Assembly: GCF_018294505.1 (NCBI RefSeq)
Contig: NC_057802.1
Location: 550,335,267-550,399,266 of the forward strand
Length of the DNA: 64,000 nucleotides
Origin: Triticum aestivum
Taxonomy: Eukaryota > Streptophyta > Magnoliopsida > Poales > Poaceae
Direction: 5' to 3'
The position numbers and the translations under genes were made by a program. Position 1 is the stretch's first letter. The number at the start of each line of letters is the position of its first letter. This document shows positions 54,846-64,000 of the stretch, piece after piece. The notes under the pieces were generated by a model. The model was not told the origin of the DNA. It worked only from the letters and a program-made list of their open reading frames with translations, and ran no database searches.

Positions 54846-55292
54846 TTATGTAAAACATTTCAATGCAACAAGAAATACGATCATAATCGCAACCAAGGTA
54901 ACAATTGATCCAACTGCATAATTATACCAAGCCTCGGTATGAATGGCATATTTTCTAATCTTTCTAATCTTCAACCGCATTGCATCCATCTTGATCTTGT
55001 GATCATCGACGACATCCGCAACATGCAACTCCAATATCATCTTCTCCTCCTCAATTTTTTTATTTTTTCCTTCAAGTAATTGTTTTCTTCTTCAACTAAA
55101 TTTAACCTCTCGACAATAGGGTCGGTTGGAATTTCCGGTTCAACCACCTCCTAGATAAATAAAATATATGTCACGTTGGTCGGCATAATTGTCATAAACA
55201 ATAAATGAACCAAATAGTTATAAAAAGATAATATATACCACATCCGAATCATAGACATGACGAGGGCCGACGGGGGCGGATACCAAAACCAT
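54846..55292 (-). pseudogene. CACTA-associated small membrane-protein gene, one-base deletion
   Basis: Reverse strand: exon 55292-55239 (MVLVSAPVGPRHVYDSDV, donor GTATAT) and exon 55150-54846 (EVVEPEIPTDPIVERLN ... stop), with acceptor ATCTAG; an upstream leader exon may end at CACCACCGTG/GTGAGCC near 55400. The protein has a coiled-coil-like middle (LKEKIKK, VVDDHKIKMDAMRLKIRK) and one C-terminal membrane helix (VGSIVTLVAIMIVFLVAL) with a short KCFT tail. One A is missing in the poly-A run near 55057, shifting the frame between the N-terminal part and ILELHVADV. I believe similar short proteins occur in other wheat CACTA elements; the function is unknown to me. Confidence 0.6.
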
Positions 55293-55667
55293 CGCACTAT
55301 ATAATAACAAGGAATAATAAAAGTAAGAAAATTAGACAAGTATCTATCTGAAGTAAGAATTTTTTTCTTTCAGAAAGAAGATAAGAACAAGAGGCTCACC
55401 ACGGTGGTGCCGGCGACGAGATCGGCGCGGGCGATCGACGGCGGTGAAGACGGGGACAGGACGTGACGGACCGCTAAACCTGGACAAATCTCGGGGAAAA
55501 TGAAGCTCGGTGTTCGAGTTTCGAGAGGAGAAAGATTAACTAGTGTGGCTCAGACATTTCATCGAACACCTCATGTGCATAGGAGGTGAACTAGAGCACC
55601 CAAATGCCCTCCCCTCACCGGCCAGAAAAAACAGAGCACTGTGGAGTGCTCTGCTGTGGCGATGGGG

Positions 55668-55675
55668 TATATATA
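55668..55675 (-). promoter_or_regulatory. TATA box inside the CACTA end
   Basis: Reverse strand CCTATATATACCCC lies ~270 bp inside the terminus and ~375 bp upstream of the small membrane-protein ATG. Confidence 0.5.
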
Positions 55676-55679
55676 GGCA

Positions 55680-55945
55680 GCTCATTTGTCCCGGTTCGTG
55701 GCTGAAACCGGGACTAAAGCCCAGCCATCTGTCCCGGTTCAAGTCAAGAACCGGGACCAATGGTTGTGGGCCAGGAGCGAGGCACATTGGTCCCGGTTCG
55801 TGCCTAGAACCGGGACAAATGGGTCGCCATGAACCGGGACCAATGCCCACGAGGCCCCGGCCGGCCCCCTGGGCTATCGAACCGGGACGAATGACCCCAT
55901 GGGTCCCGGTTCGTGACTGAACCAAAGCCCTGTTTTCTACTAGTG
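55680..55945 (-). repeat. CACTA terminus and subterminal repeats
   Basis: Terminal CACTAGTAGAAAACAGGG on the reverse strand, then about eight copies of CCCGGTTC/GAACCGGGAC in both orientations. Such repeats are binding sites for CACTA transposition proteins in characterised systems. Confidence 0.85.
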
Positions 55946-56640
55946 GTGTTTGGACCGGAGTAGCTGAGAGAACAAATTGTTGGGGACACCATTTTTTTGG
56001 CAATTGAAGCATCAAGAGGTGTTGCATGTATCTTTGGCTTAGTTGATTGCATACATTGCCAATGAAAAAACAGGCCGGAAAGGTTTGCGCACGCATTACC
56101 AAAGTAACACCAAAAAGGCTACCATCATAATTTGAAAAAGTGGCATCAAAGGACTTATGGATTTGCCATGCTTTTTTAATAGGTGTGGTTCTCATAATGA
56201 CATCAATATGCTCTAGCGATCTCATTTTTCAAGAGACTTTATGGTGGGGATGCCCCGGCGTGGAACTACACCGTCAACGGGCACAACTTTAAAACTGGAT
56301 ACTATCTTTCTGATGGTATCTATCCTCAGTGGACGGCGTTTGTGAAGACTATATCCGAGACCTGAGGTAGGAAACAATCTCTGTTTGCGCAAATGCAAAA
56401 GGGTGCTAGAAAGGATACCGAGAGGCCATTCGGAGTGCTCCAGTTCATGGAGCTGCAATTATGTCAAAACCGAAGACACTTTGAAGGCTGATAACATGCT
56501 GTGTAATCTTACACAACACGATTATGGTGGATGAACGTGAGCCTACACACATGATTTGAGAAGCCTGGAATATAGGTCCGCCTCCCGAAACAAGATACAG
56601 AGCATGTTGCGTACTTTTAGAGATGCATTGACAACTTTAA
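55946..56640 (+). pseudogene. PIF/Harbinger transposase, C-terminal part (copy 2)
   Basis: Homologous to 12732 onward of copy 1 and extends further: SRGVACIFGLVDCIH-type segment, then NYTVNGHNFKTGYYLSDGIY PQWTAFVKTI, and KGARKDTERPFGVLQ, the last containing the conserved acidic residue of the PIF DDE core. Stops (for example TGA after ISET near 56362) and frameshifts break it. The N-terminal half is missing at the CACTA junction. Confidence 0.75.
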
Positions 56641-56942
56641 GATCAACAAATGCAGATCTTGTGGAGCATAAATGAATCCATGCTAAAATACGAATGGATT
56701 TTATGTTTTAGTTATGAACTCCGAATAAATTTATGTTTGAACAATGTATCTTTATGAACGAATAAATGTTATTTGTGTTGCGGTGTTCATTGTTAGGTAA
56801 TCGATGTGTATGTGTTTGCACTGATATGAGGTTTTGAAAATAAGGATTAGAGTTACAAAGGAGGACATTTAAAGGCAGACAAGCATTGACGCGCCCGCAA
56901 ACATTTTGGGCCGGATTTGATCCGTTCGATTTGTAGATGCTC

Positions 56943-57110
56943 TAAAAAGAACCCGAAAATTTGGCTAGGAACGCTGGATCAAGATTCCTTGAGAGAAGTC
57001 AGCTCCACTAACCGTGCGGGGCCGCTTCCCGTTTTGCAGACAGGACAACGCACACCATGTTCATCCTTAATCTGCGGAGCTGCACTGTTACGATCGCTGC
57101 TCATCTAGAG
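56943..57110. repeat. Array-type flank right of Harbinger copy 2
   Basis: CCGAAAATTTGGCTAGGAAC and GAGAGAAGTCAGCTCC correspond to the part of the 381-bp unit that follows GGTAAAG. Beyond ~57020 the match fades. Confidence 0.6.
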
Positions 57111-57941
57111 TACTAGGAGTACAAACCATGCTTTTCTTTCGTCTACAGGCCTACTAACTACAGAAATGAAGCTGTAGTCCTTGCCAACATGAAGAGACAT
57201 GGACACCAAACCTGCACCAGTGCTTCCCACTGAACTTCACAGTTCACAGCCAACAACAGACTGTCCGTACTGTGCATCCGTCTAGTACCCCTTAACAAAA
57301 ATATCATCCGTGTTCCCCTTAACAAAAATATCGCACTACCACGTCCTTGCGGTTTGACCAAGCCACCACTAGCCTCTGACCGCCTTTTTGTCGCGGCCGG
57401 CCATGCGATTGTTTTTTCAGTCGATTGAAAACCAATCGAGCTTGTGCTCGCGTGCACTCCATGTTTGGTGCTGTCCCACCACTAATCAACAATGAATCAA
57501 ATCAATCTGTCCCCGTCGATGCAGCCCCTAATTCCCCAGTCTCGGGTTCCTGTCGCCATTACCTTCCTCGCCTTTTTTCTCTTTCACTCAAATTCTTCTT
57601 GCTTTCTCCAGTATTTTATGCTAGACCGGGGACGATCGAGGCAGGATTTTCCTTTTCCAAGCGGATGGCGGATGGGGGATGATGGCTGGTTTGGTTCGGT
57701 CGCCCGTCGCAGTTAAGCCCTGGCATTGACGGGTGCTAATTGAGAGAGAGAGAGAGAGATATCGGTCCATCCTTTGACGTCGCTCCTCAACTAAACTAGT
57801 GTGCACTAGCTACTCCCGCACCTCACCGGAGGAGAGGACTAGTCGTAGTCCTCCTGGTTGATATGTGAGTAAGCTTAGCTGCACGATCGGTCTCAGAGTT
57901 TGAATTGTAAGAAAAAGGAAGGCAAAGCTGCTGAAAAGTTC
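57111..57941. other. No gene identified
   Basis: Mixed-composition DNA with a short GA run at 57741-57758 and short ORFs without domains. Confidence 0.4.
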
Positions 57942-58069
57942 AAACTGCAAGTAGGATTGGAAGTTTATACGTACCCGCTTACAGTGTTTCGACTTTGACA
58001 GGTTGAAACTATAAGTAGGATTGGAGTTAATACGTACCCGCTTACAGTGTTTCGACTTTGACAGGTTGG
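57942..58069. repeat. 64-bp tandem duplication
   Basis: AAACTGCAAGTAGGATTGG (57942) and AAACTATAAGTAGGATTGG (58006) start two units that share CGTACCCGCTTACAGTGTTT and CGACTTTGACAGGTTG. Confidence 0.85.
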
Positions 58070-59559
58070 CGCCCCCTTGGCATCCACGTGACCGTATTAT
58101 GTCCCCGTCATCGTTGCCTAATCACTGAACTACTGCCCATATCATATGTGAAATCAGTTGGATCAAGGATACTTGAAATTGGAGCATCAGATAACCCTTG
58201 TTGCTCAAGTCTTGACTTTTACTTCACGCTTGCACATGAAGATGAGCGAGATAGACCGCCTTCACTAGTTAAGCTTTTTTCTTTGCATTTTAGAACACCT
58301 TTAGTACTTAAGCTGACTTGGTAAGATTACATGGCGCGCACGCACTGCCTGTTTATTTGTCAACAGGAGCGCAGCAGGCATGAGAGCACGTATACGGATA
58401 GTCAAACACGTCCCCGTACGGGGCTACGAAGTCTTCTACGCGTACATCTACCTGTATATGAGATGGAGGATTTCATGTATATATGAGGTATAGTCAAATG
58501 GAGTCAAACACAGCTCAGACGACGACGATCATATGGTTGCCGACTCGCCATCAACTTTTAATCAATCAATTAATTAATTTGCGATTATCCCCTCTAACCT
58601 CTAGCTAGATGCACCATCCTCGGAATCGCCACGTGCGCGAAAACGAAGAACAAAATGTACCGAAAGGGAAATGGAATTATTAGCGAGCTGGTTGCCTTCG
58701 GCGAGAGGGAAAGAACAACTAGAGCCCGTCCACTTGTAAAAGACAAGAGGCACAAACAATTTGTCCTTCGGAATTCCACTACCAATTGCGGCATATTTCA
58801 TTTCCTGTGGGGTCGGCCGCGACGAGTATAGTTAACTACTAGCAGGAGACACAAATATAATTCCCTTTTTTGTGGTGACATCCTGGTCGAAAGGGACAAC
58901 CATGAGCAACGAGCATATCCTCAGATGGTTTTGGTGGAGCGAGGCCAGCCGTAATTTACACGTTCGGATTGTCCGGGTTCGGTCACTTGTGGGAAGCCAA
59001 GTTTTTTTTTTATTGGTAGAGGATGGGAATTAAAGCATGGTCTTTTATTGGTTTACCTAATATGGAGATAATCCTCTTTGAGAGCATGAAAAATTCGGTT
59101 CATTAGGAGGTAGTGGATGCAATGATAGAGCTAGGGATGGGAAGTTATAACCATAACTTGGCAGCACTTGATCGGTGCTCCAATAGATTATGGGGAAAAG
59201 ACACCACTCGTATCGTCCTAATAATCAGAACTAAATGTGATCATCCAAAGAAAGCACTAATGGGGCCAATGGAATGAGCTTCTTTTTAGAAATCTAGAAG
59301 GAGATTAAGAAAAGAAGAAGTTCGTTAAAAATTATCTGCTGCAAGAACGCTCTGGCCCAGTAGCCCTATCAGCATACAAGGTAAGGGTATTGAGGGCACT
59401 AACACCCTTGCTGTCTTAATGGCCCATTTGTCTTGATGGCGCGAATGGCAATCACTCGCGGGCCGCAGCCCAATAGCTTCTCTCGTGCCTTGCTAGCTCT
59501 AGCTCCCTCACGAGGTTCGCTATTTTTTTCCGTATGGCCACCGGTATTTATATATACTT
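58070..59559. other. No gene identified
   Basis: AT-rich intergenic DNA. ORFs of 60-90 codons at 58058 and 58594-58801 show no domain, signal or splice structure. Confidence 0.4.
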
Positions 59560-61900
59560 ATAAAAAATTCTTCCACTAAAAAAAAGAAAATTCACGAACA
59601 AAATTCGCAATTTTGAGATAAGTTCATGAATTTGAAAAGAGTCACGGATTTTGAATCTTTTTTTACAGATTTTAGAAAGTTCATGTATTTGAAAAGCTGT
59701 TTGTGACATGTTCACAATTTTGAAAAAATCTTGAATAAAGTTCATTGATTTTAAAAACTTTGGGGATTTGAAAAGAATCACACATTGAAAAAATGTTCAT
59801 GACTCAAAGAGTGGATTTGAAAAAAATCATAGATATTAAAACAGTTCACGGATTTTGAAAAATGTTCTTGAATTTGAAAAGAAATATCAAGGATTTGTAA
59901 AAAAGTTCACATAATTGGGAAAAGTTTGTGGATTTGAAATTTTTTCATGGATTTTAAAAGGTTCACGGATCTAAAAAAGTCACAATTTTTTTTAAGTTTG
60001 TGGATTTGGAAAACCAATTCATCAAAAGTAAAGCAAGTACAAGGGCAAACCAAAAGGATAAAATATAGTGAAAAAACTGTCTTAGAAAACAGACCTGAAG
60101 ATTTCCAAAACTAGCCCAGGAGCTTGTGGTAGCTTCCCAACACCGCGAATGTAAAACAGTTAGATGGGCCGGCCCAACTACGAAAACTAGCGGCGGGGAA
60201 TTATGTGCTCCATACGCGCCGAATAGGATGTGCCACAGATAGTGGCCCACTGAAGTACTCATTTGGTAGGCTTGGCAGTGTGCTAAATGCTTTTCACGAA
60301 AGTGTTGCCTAATATGCCCATTTGGGCTTCGTTGATCATAAAGAGAAAGTGATATCAAGAAGCTTAGTTTTCTGCTGGTGTCTTTACCGCCATTTACAAG
60401 CAATCCTGCAAACCAGCGCACACCCCCTCCATCCATTCCTTCAAGAATAAAGCTCTGCCCATCAAGCGTTCGCTCACAAAGAAGAAGATTCCTCCCGGTT
60501 TTCTTTTAGAAGCTCATAGTCCAGTTTTGGGAAGCTTCCAATCTTTTTTTTTCGAACCAGTGTTTGTTCTATTTTCTTCTGTTTTTTCTTTTCTTTTTTC
60601 ATTTGTATTTTTCTCTGATCTTATCAAATGTGTGATTTTTTAAAAAAAATTTAAGTCTTTTTTTCCAATTTGTGAATGTGTGTCAACTTTGTGATTTTTC
60701 TTAAATTTCATGATTATTTTGCAAATCTGTGAACATTTTCAATTTTTACAAAAAACAATGATTTTTTTTTAAAATTTGTGAACTTATTTTTCAAAATAGA
60801 TGCACTTTATCCAAAATATGATATTTTTTTTGCAAAATCAGTGAACTTATTTCAAATCTGTGACATTGTCTAGTGATCTTTTTTCAAATCTAAGATTTAT
60901 TTTTCAAAATTGATGAACTTTATCCAAATGCATGATTTTTTTTTTCAAATTTATGATTTTTTGCGAAATCGATGATATTATTTCAAATCCATGAAATTTT
61001 GTTTTTTAAATCGTCGTCAACTTTTCTCGAATTCATAAACTATTTTTAAATCCGTGATTTTTTTTGAATTTGCGAATTTTTTCCGAAATTCGGATTTTTT
61101 TCTGCATTGGTGAACTTTTTTCTTTGTCTTTTAAGCTTTTTCCAAAAGTCATTGGCTGATCTGTCAATGGTTGACCGGTCAGCCGCGGCTAGTCAACAAG
61201 GAACCGAGCGACCAGGAGACCGTGAACAAGCGAAGGAAGTGGCCAGCCGAAGTGACGAGCCGAGCGACCGAGTGCGTTGGGCCGGGCTGCGTGAGCGCCA
61301 CTTCTTCTGGAGCGCCATTTAGGAGGACTCTAGTTGCAGCATAACGAAAGTGCTATGCGCACGATGAATAGCTGTGTACGACTATTGCTCGAAGGCACAT
61401 CTAGTTATGTGGTGCCGTCTTGTTGCCATGCATGGGCGACCTGATTTGAATGTTGTGCCTTGTGTGTATAGTGTTGTGTGCATAGCAGTGCTTAAATGAA
61501 AATCCTTTTCTCGAGAGAGCATGTCGAGTGGTGCACTTAGCCACCGCTGCGTGTCACGCTCTGGATGCAACCTTGGGATTTTGTATATTTCCTGCATGCA
61601 TTCTTTGGGATTTTTTCTTGCTTTGGCTTGATTTTTGTAGGTGGCATTTATTTGGGAAATGCATCTATGTGAAAATAACAGCATGCGCTCGTACTTTTCC
61701 GTACAGTTGTGCTTCCCGAAAGTAAGAAAAAACACATCTGTGTTTTTTGAAATGGGTCTAAAAATAAAGAAAAACACAACTATACTTTTTGAAAAGAGAA
61801 AGACACAAGCTGTGCTTTCGATCGGAGCTTATGCTTGTTGTGCTTTTCAAAAAATATGAAAAGCACAACTATGGCTTCGGGTTCTGTTTTTTTTCTTCCT
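59560..61900. repeat. Low-complexity module, tandem unit 1 (~2.36 kb)
   Basis: An A-rich tract of phrases like GTTCATGAATTTGAAAA (59560-60010), a unique core (60090-60480; GCCCAACTACGAAAACTAGC), a T-rich tract of TTTTCAAATCTGTGAAC phrases (60540-61130), a GC-richer block (GACCAGGAGACCGTGAACAA) and AAAACACAAC phrases (61730-61870). The A-rich and T-rich tracts are near-complements, giving a loose inverted structure around the core. Confidence 0.75.
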
Positions 61901-62391
61901 TTTTTCCATCTTTGCAAATCACATATTTTGAACCTTTTTTACAGACTTTAGAAAGTTCACGTATTTGAAAAGATGTTCGTGAATTTGGAAATGTTCATAA
62001 ATTTTAAAACAACCATTGATTTGAAAAAAGTTCATTGATTTTGAAAAGTTTGCAGAATTGAAAAGATGTTCACTAATTTGCAAATCATGGATTTAAAAAA
62101 ATCACAGATTTTAAAATAGTTCACGGTTTTGAAAAGTGTTCGTGAATTTGAAAAGAATAATCATGGATTTGTAAAAAAGTTCACATATTTGAAAACAGTT
62201 TGCAGATCAGAAAAATCTTCGTGGATTTGAAATAGTTCACAGTTATAAAAAAAGTCATGATTTTTTTAAAAGTTCGCGAATTTGGAGAAGCAATTTATGA
62301 AAAGTAAAACAAGTAAAAGGGCAAACCAAAAGGAAATAGTGGCTTTTTTAAAAGTTCACACTTCTAAAAAAAGTCATGATTTTTTTAAAAG

Positions 62392-62512
62392 TTTACATTA
62401 CCGGTGTTGAGAAGCTTCCATAAGCTCCTGGGAAAAACAAAAAAAACAAACCTGAAGATTTCCAAAACCAGCCCAGGAGCTTATGGAAGCTTCCCAACAC
62501 CGGTAATGTAAA
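62392..62512. repeat. 41-bp inverted repeat (hairpin), 39-base loop
   Basis: 62392-62432 (TTTACATTACCGGTGTTGAG...) is the reverse complement of 62472-62512 (...CCCAACACCGGTAATGTAAA) with one mismatch. Unit 1 has only the right-hand arm, around 60115-60155. Confidence 0.92.
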
Positions 62513-63739
62513 ACGCTTTGATGGGCAGGCCCAACTACGAAAACTAGCGGTGGGGAAGTATGTGTTCCATACCCATCGAATAGGATGTGCCGCAAATAGT
62601 GGCCCACTGAAGTACTCATTTAGTGGGCTTGGCAGTGTGCTAAATGCTTTTCAACGAAAGTGCTGCCTAATAGGCCCATTTGGGCTTCGTTGATCATAAA
62701 GAGAAAGTGATGTCTATTTGGTGCCTTAAGCGCCATTTACAACAATCTAGGAAACCAGCGCACACCCACTCCCTTCCTTCAAGAATAATGCCTATCAAGC
62801 GTTTGCTCACGTGAGAAGAAGATGCCTCCCGATTTTTGAAAGCTTCCAGAAGCTCGTAGTCTTGTTTTGGGAAGCTTCCGTTATTTTTTTTTTGAACCAG
62901 TGTTTGTTCTATTTTCTTCAGATTTTTTCTCTTATGTTTTTCCTTTCTCTGATCTTATCAAATGCGTTAAATTTTGAAAATTTTATTTTTTTAAATTTGC
63001 AAATCTTTTTCAACTTTGTGATTTTTTCCAAAATTTTATGAATTTTTTTTCAAATCCGTGAACTTTTTCAGTTTTCATGACAAAATAGTGAACTTTTTTT
63101 TGAGAAGTAGTGGACTTTTTTTCGTAACTTTGTGAGCTTTTTAAAGACTGTGGACTTATTTTTCGAAATAGATGAACTCTATCCAAATTAGGATTTTTTT
63201 TGTAAAAATGATGAAATTATTTCAAATCCGTGAACTTTTTCTAGTGATCTTTTTTCAGAAACCGTGATATGTTTTTAAAAATCAACGAATTTTTTTCAAA
63301 TGCATGATTTGTTTCCAAAAGCGATGATTTTTTTTCAAATCCTTGAACTTTTTTAAAATTCTTGATTTTTTTTTTGCAAAATTGATGATATTATTTCAAA
63401 CCTTGAACTTTTATTTTTAAAATCACCATGAACTTTTTCTGAATTACTGAAGTATTTTTAAACCGGTGAATTTTTTTTGAATTTGCAAACTTGTTTCCGA
63501 AATTCGGGAACTTTTTCTACATTGGTAAACTTTTTTTTTAGATCCGTGAAATTTTTTCTTGGTTTTTTTGCTTTTCCCAAAACTCATTGGCTAACCGTTT
63601 ACCTGCGACCAGTCAACACTAAACCGAGGGACCAGGAGACAGTGAACAAGCGAAGTTAGTGGCCAGCCGAGTGCGTGGCTACTGGAAAAACACAACAGTG
63701 CTTTTGCAAAAATCACAGCCTATGCTTTCACAAAAAGTT

Positions 63740-64000
63740 CAATCATGTTTTTTGAAATGGGAAAAGCACAAGTTGTGCTCCCGTGAGAAGCACAGTTGTG
63801 CTTTCCGGAAATAAGGAAAGACACAACTGTACTTTTTGAAAAGGGAAAAACACAAGCTGTACTTTCGCGAGAAGCACCGTTGTTCTTCCCGAAAATAAGG
63901 AAAAACAGAGCTGTACTTTTTGAAAAGGGAAAAACACAAGTTGTACTTTCGCGAGAAGCACAATTGTGCTTCTTGAAAAATGGGAAATCTGAGCTTACGT
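63740..64000. repeat. 84-bp tandem repeat, three units
   Basis: GAGAAGCAC recurs at 63785, 63869 and 63953, with GACACAACTGTACTTTTTG and GGGAAAAACACAAGCTGTAC between. The period is a multiple of three, so the reverse strand reads as a repeating Cys/Phe/Lys-rich 28-residue peptide; I do not regard it as a gene. Confidence 0.85.

Larger units (their letters stand above)
51640..55945 (-). mobile_element. CACTA transposon sequence, composite and broken
   Basis: The reverse strand starts CACTAGTAGAAAACAGGG at 55945, with TTGGTCCCGGTTC-type subterminal repeats to 55680, then a TATA box, a small membrane-protein gene, a 337-bp array, AT-rich DNA, a second block of subterminal repeats (53030-52850), GC-rich DNA and a Ulp1-like protease relic. 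Two blocks of subterminal repeats in one orientation suggest two CACTA fragments joined or nested. No En/Spm transposase domain and no left terminus are visible. The right end abuts GTGTTTGGACC of Harbinger copy 2. Confidence 0.7.
49474..56942 (+). mobile_element. PIF/Harbinger element, copy 2, split by later insertions
   Basis: Left part 49474-49865 starts GAGCATCTACAACCGG; right part 55946-56942 ends TTTGTAGATGCTC with TAA following. TAG before and TAA after fit a 3-bp TAA target duplication. Compared with copy 1, bases equivalent to about 12146-12731 are missing; truncated LTRs (49866-51610) and CACTA sequence (51640-55945) lie between. The array unit continues to the right (AACCCGAAAATTTGGCTAGG), so the element sits at the TAA of GGTAAAG in a 381-bp unit. 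Confidence 0.72.
61901..64000. repeat. Low-complexity module, tandem unit 2
   Basis: Repeats unit 1 in the same order: A-rich 61920-62340, core 62450-62800 (CCTGAAGATTTCCAAAAC at 62451 against 60094), T-rich 62885-63550, GACCAGGAGACAGTGAACAA at 63630, AAAACACAAC phrases from 63690. The offset is 2357-2420 bases. It is cut by the window edge. The transposon class is not recognised. Confidence 0.75.

Noticed and set aside
1..64000. tRNA or rRNA genes
   Set aside because: No cloverleaf with B-box (GGTTCGANNCC) in proper spacing or rRNA core sequence was noticed; only tRNA-complementary primer sites were found. A tRNAscan run would settle this.

Overview
The window is plant nuclear DNA from the wheat tribe (Triticeae: wheat, Aegilops, barley or rye group). 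The evidence is nested LTR retrotransposons with Angela/WIS/BARE1-type Copia LTRs (start TGTTGGAAATATGCCC / TGAAGGAAATATGCCC), Tat-lineage Gypsy elements, CACTA and PIF/Harbinger DNA transposons and GC-rich introned genic DNA. No bacterial-type operon, CRISPR array, rRNA or tRNA gene was seen. Nearly all ORFs belong to mobile elements; one ordinary-looking host gene is supported (5733-6410, two exons, function not recognised).

Layout. 1-3642: the 5' part of a minus-strand Copia element (open gag, leader, primer site, 1706-bp LTR). 3643-4930: relic of an unclassified, probably DNA-transposon gene. 5733-6410: the host gene. 7698-10990: nine copies of a ~381-bp tandem repeat. 11010-14611: a block partly duplicated at 40 kb, a PIF/Harbinger copy (11879-13093), a CACTA end and a 190-bp duplication. 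14612-39865: Gypsy element A, with 520-bp LTRs and target duplication AAGTG. Inside its gag sits a second, closely related Gypsy element B (16104-28834), whose 3' LTR is cut at 140 bp and joined to A's gag, with loss of part of both. Each element carries gag, protease, reverse transcriptase, two RNase H domains and integrase on the plus strand, followed by a 3' region holding a spliced gene on the opposite strand with its own TATA box. 39866-40651: more of the array-type sequence. 40652-49372: a complete Copia element with target duplication AGGCC. 49474-56942: a second Harbinger copy, split by truncated LTR fragments and by minus-strand CACTA sequence that carries a Ulp1-like protease relic, a 337-bp repeat array and a small membrane-protein gene. 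56943-59560: no gene seen. 59560-64000: a ~2.4-kb low-complexity module in two tandem copies, the second carrying a 41-bp hairpin and an 84-bp array.

How the parts relate. The 381-bp repeat looks like the oldest local substrate. Harbinger inserted at a TAA inside a repeat unit, the unit plus Harbinger was duplicated, and later Gypsy, Copia and CACTA insertions pushed the pieces apart. Every element with readable coding sequence carries damage except the Copia gag at the left edge, which is open as far as it is visible. Most stops in Gypsy A and B are CAG to TAG changes, as expected if methylated CHG cytosines were deaminated. The coding logic of A and B (one continuous gag-pol frame, dual RNase H, spliced antisense gene) remains readable by comparing the two copies.
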